A stretch of DNA of 59,129 nt from a virus, in IMG/VR virus record IMGVR_UViG_3300044846_001771, positions 1 to 59,129 of that record; one strand, 5' to 3'. The position numbers were made by a program, and so were the translations under genes. Every line of letters starts with the position of its first letter. Within the stretch, counting starts at the first letter, position 1. The notes beneath the pieces were generated by a model. That model was not told where the DNA came from and searched no databases. It saw only the letters and a list, made by a program, of their open reading frames with translations. Of this stretch, positions 57,902 to 59,129 are shown in pieces.

Positions 57902-59129
57902 ATGGCATTAACAGGTAAAACAATTGGAGAATTAGAATTTCTACAATTCCCAAATAACGAAACATTACTCCCTGTAGAATACAGTGGGGATACTTATCAT
58001 ATTGCATTTTCGTCGATTACATACAACGAGGGAACATATTCACAGTTTGTTGCGGAAGCCAATTCGGGCGTATTAACACCAGGTAGATTTTACTTGATGA
58101 CAGATTATCAAACTTGTTATGACCAACCAAACTATGATAATACTAAAAATCCTATCATAACAGGTAATTATAAAACAGGAACAACAGAACCAATTTTATT
58201 ATTGGCGATATCTACAACAGGGTTTTCACCTACTGTATATTCTACATTATACCCTAATGATAAAATAACATACGATATAACTTGGAATACCACCGAAATC
58301 ACGAGTAGTCCGGCTAAAGGTAGAATCACTGAAAGAATTGATAACTTTAATAATAGAACTGATTATGATAACAGAAGTATTTTATTTAAAAGATATAATG
58401 GATACTCATATGACGAAGATAACCCATTAAGTGGTCTTGTTGGGATAAGTGGTTTAACAGGAACAACTGCCGTGTTATATGGTAATACAGGAACCACATT
58501 TAATTCAAATTTTGGATCGGGATCAATTGTTTCAGTACGAAATTTAAATCCTTCATTTTTTGAAGTTATCTCTGTTGTGAGTAATTCTATAGCAATTATA
58601 TCGGGTGTAACAATAAGTGAAACTACTGACTCACCTTATTATTCTGGAAATGATGATGGTATAATGAGTTATTACCAACCTAATGTAAGACAAGATCAAG
58701 TTTTTGAATACACAACATTTAGTGACGCAATTAATAACTATGTTGGTAACTACTCAAATTTATCACTTGGGTCGTTTTTGAACCCATTTATTTTGGCAAA
58801 CAATGTCTTTATTTCAGGGTCATACATAAACAACACCATAGGTGACGGTTCTTATAATAACACATTTAATCATGATTGTGATAATAATCAAATAGGGGAT
58901 AGTTTTTATAACAACTCAACGAATGACGATTTTGATGGAAATATAATTGGTGAAAATTTTAATAACAACTATATCACCTCTAATTTTAATAACAACAGAA
59001 TTGGTAGTGATTTTAACAATAATATTTTACTAGGGTTTTCTTTTTATAGAAACAATATTGGAAATGATTTTAATAATAATGTTTGGACTAATTCAGATTT
59101 TCAAAATAATGAAATAGGAAATCAGTTTA
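57902..59129 (+). CDS. Tail fibre or appendage protein, 3' end beyond the window
   Basis: The open frame starts MALTGKTIGELEFLQFPNNE and runs 409 codons to the window edge without a stop. Residues about 1-110 look like a fibre N-terminal attachment domain (TPGRFYLMTDYQTCYD). From about 295 onward it consists of short repeats of the type IGxxFxNN (GDSFYNNS, GENFNNN, GSDFNNN, GNDFNNN), each about 8-10 residues. This suggests a parallel beta-helix shaft. The receptor-binding tip lies outside. Codon use matches the neighbours. Confidence 0.85.
   Translation, partial: MALTGKTIGELEFLQFPNNETLLPVEYSGDTYHIAFSSITYNEGTYSQFVAEANSGVLTPGRFYLMTDYQTCYDQPNYDNTKNPIITGNYKTGTTEPILLLAISTTGFSPTVYSTLYPNDKITYDITWNTTEITSSPAKGRITERIDNFNNRTDYDNRSILFKRYNGYSYDEDNPLSGLVGISGLTGTTAVLYGNTGTTFNSNFGSGSIVSVRNLNPSFFEVISVVSNSIAIISGVTISETTDSPYYSGNDDGIMSYYQPNVRQDQVFEYTTFSDAINNYVGNYSNLSLGSFLNPFILANNVFISGSYINNTIGDGSYNNTFNHDCDNNQIGDSFYNNSTNDDFDGNIIGENFNNNYITSNFNNNRIGSDFNNNILLGFSFYRNNIGNDFNNNVWTNSDFQNNEIGNQF

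Noticed and set aside
1-59129. CRISPR arrays, insertion sequences, integrase or attachment sites
   Set aside because: No spaced direct repeats, transposase or integrase motifs were seen. The repeats present are all in-frame coding repeats.
1-59129. Lysis genes (endolysin, holin)
   Set aside because: No lysozyme, amidase or clear holin pattern was found. The papain-like domain and hydrophobic proteins were considered but their context is tail rather than lysis.

Overview
The window is most likely part of the genome of a large T4-like tailed phage (Caudoviricetes) infecting a member of the Bacteroidota, probably a flavobacterium. The phage call rests on a T4-type head module: terminase gp17, portal gp20, prohead protease gp21, an acidic scaffold and capsid protein gp23. 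It is supported by a gp5-like baseplate hub and a gp55-like late sigma factor. The host call rests on very AT-rich DNA, start codons without Shine-Dalgarno sequences, promoters of the Bacteroidota form TTG-N19-22-TAnnTTTG, host-style signal peptides ending FSQ, a secreted protein with GEVED and type IX secretion (T9SS) tail domains, and a DUF4494-like protein. Stop codons TAA, TAG and TGA are all used, so the code looks standard.

Layout. Positions 1-8.2 kb hold a proteostasis island: a complete tmRNA on the minus strand (1291-1701) with an unusual 21-residue tag, an M20/M28-like metallopeptidase, a ClpC-like unfoldase that lacks the N domain but keeps a VGF ClpP-docking loop, a divergent protein with two UVR motifs, a KTSC protein, and several small proteins. 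Positions 8.2-13.1 kb encode a nucleotidyltransferase-like protein and acidic or repetitive proteins that look packaged in the head. Positions 13.1-23.2 kb are the head module. It contains two short genes that are easy to miss: a 55-aa protein between gp17 and gp20, and a 59-aa bS21-like ribosomal protein on the opposite strand (17736-17915). Positions 23.3-27.8 kb hold the T9SS-type secreted protein and further packaged-protein candidates. Positions 27.7-33.7 kb (minus) encode tail and baseplate proteins. Positions 33.7-46.2 kb (minus) form one long run carrying the late sigma factor, PhoH, dUTPase, a DEDD exonuclease, seven glycosyltransferase genes, and methyltransferase, aminotransferase and acyltransferase genes. 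Positions 46.3-49.0 kb (minus) encode small proteins including a WYL-like domain. Positions 49.1-59.1 kb (plus) encode tail-surface proteins with Pro-Thr linkers, a papain-like protease domain and a repeat-built fibre running off the end, plus three more glycosyltransferase-like genes.

How it works together. Two promoter classes are visible. Host-type promoters precede the tmRNA, the peptidase, bS21 and the glycosyltransferase run. A phage-specific TATTTATA/TATTTATT motif precedes the structural genes, usually 3-50 bases before the start codon and on both strands of the divergent 49036-49088 gap. The gp55-like sigma factor is the natural reader of the second class. Many unrelated proteins share short basic or amphipathic N-termini ending in I/L/V-x-E. 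This resembles the capsid-targeting and cleavage signals of T4 internal proteins, and the capsid protein has the same kind of site at residue 60. I infer a large set of head-packaged proteins matured by the gp21-like protease. The combination of tmRNA, bS21, ClpC and UVR protein suggests phage control of host translation and proteolysis.
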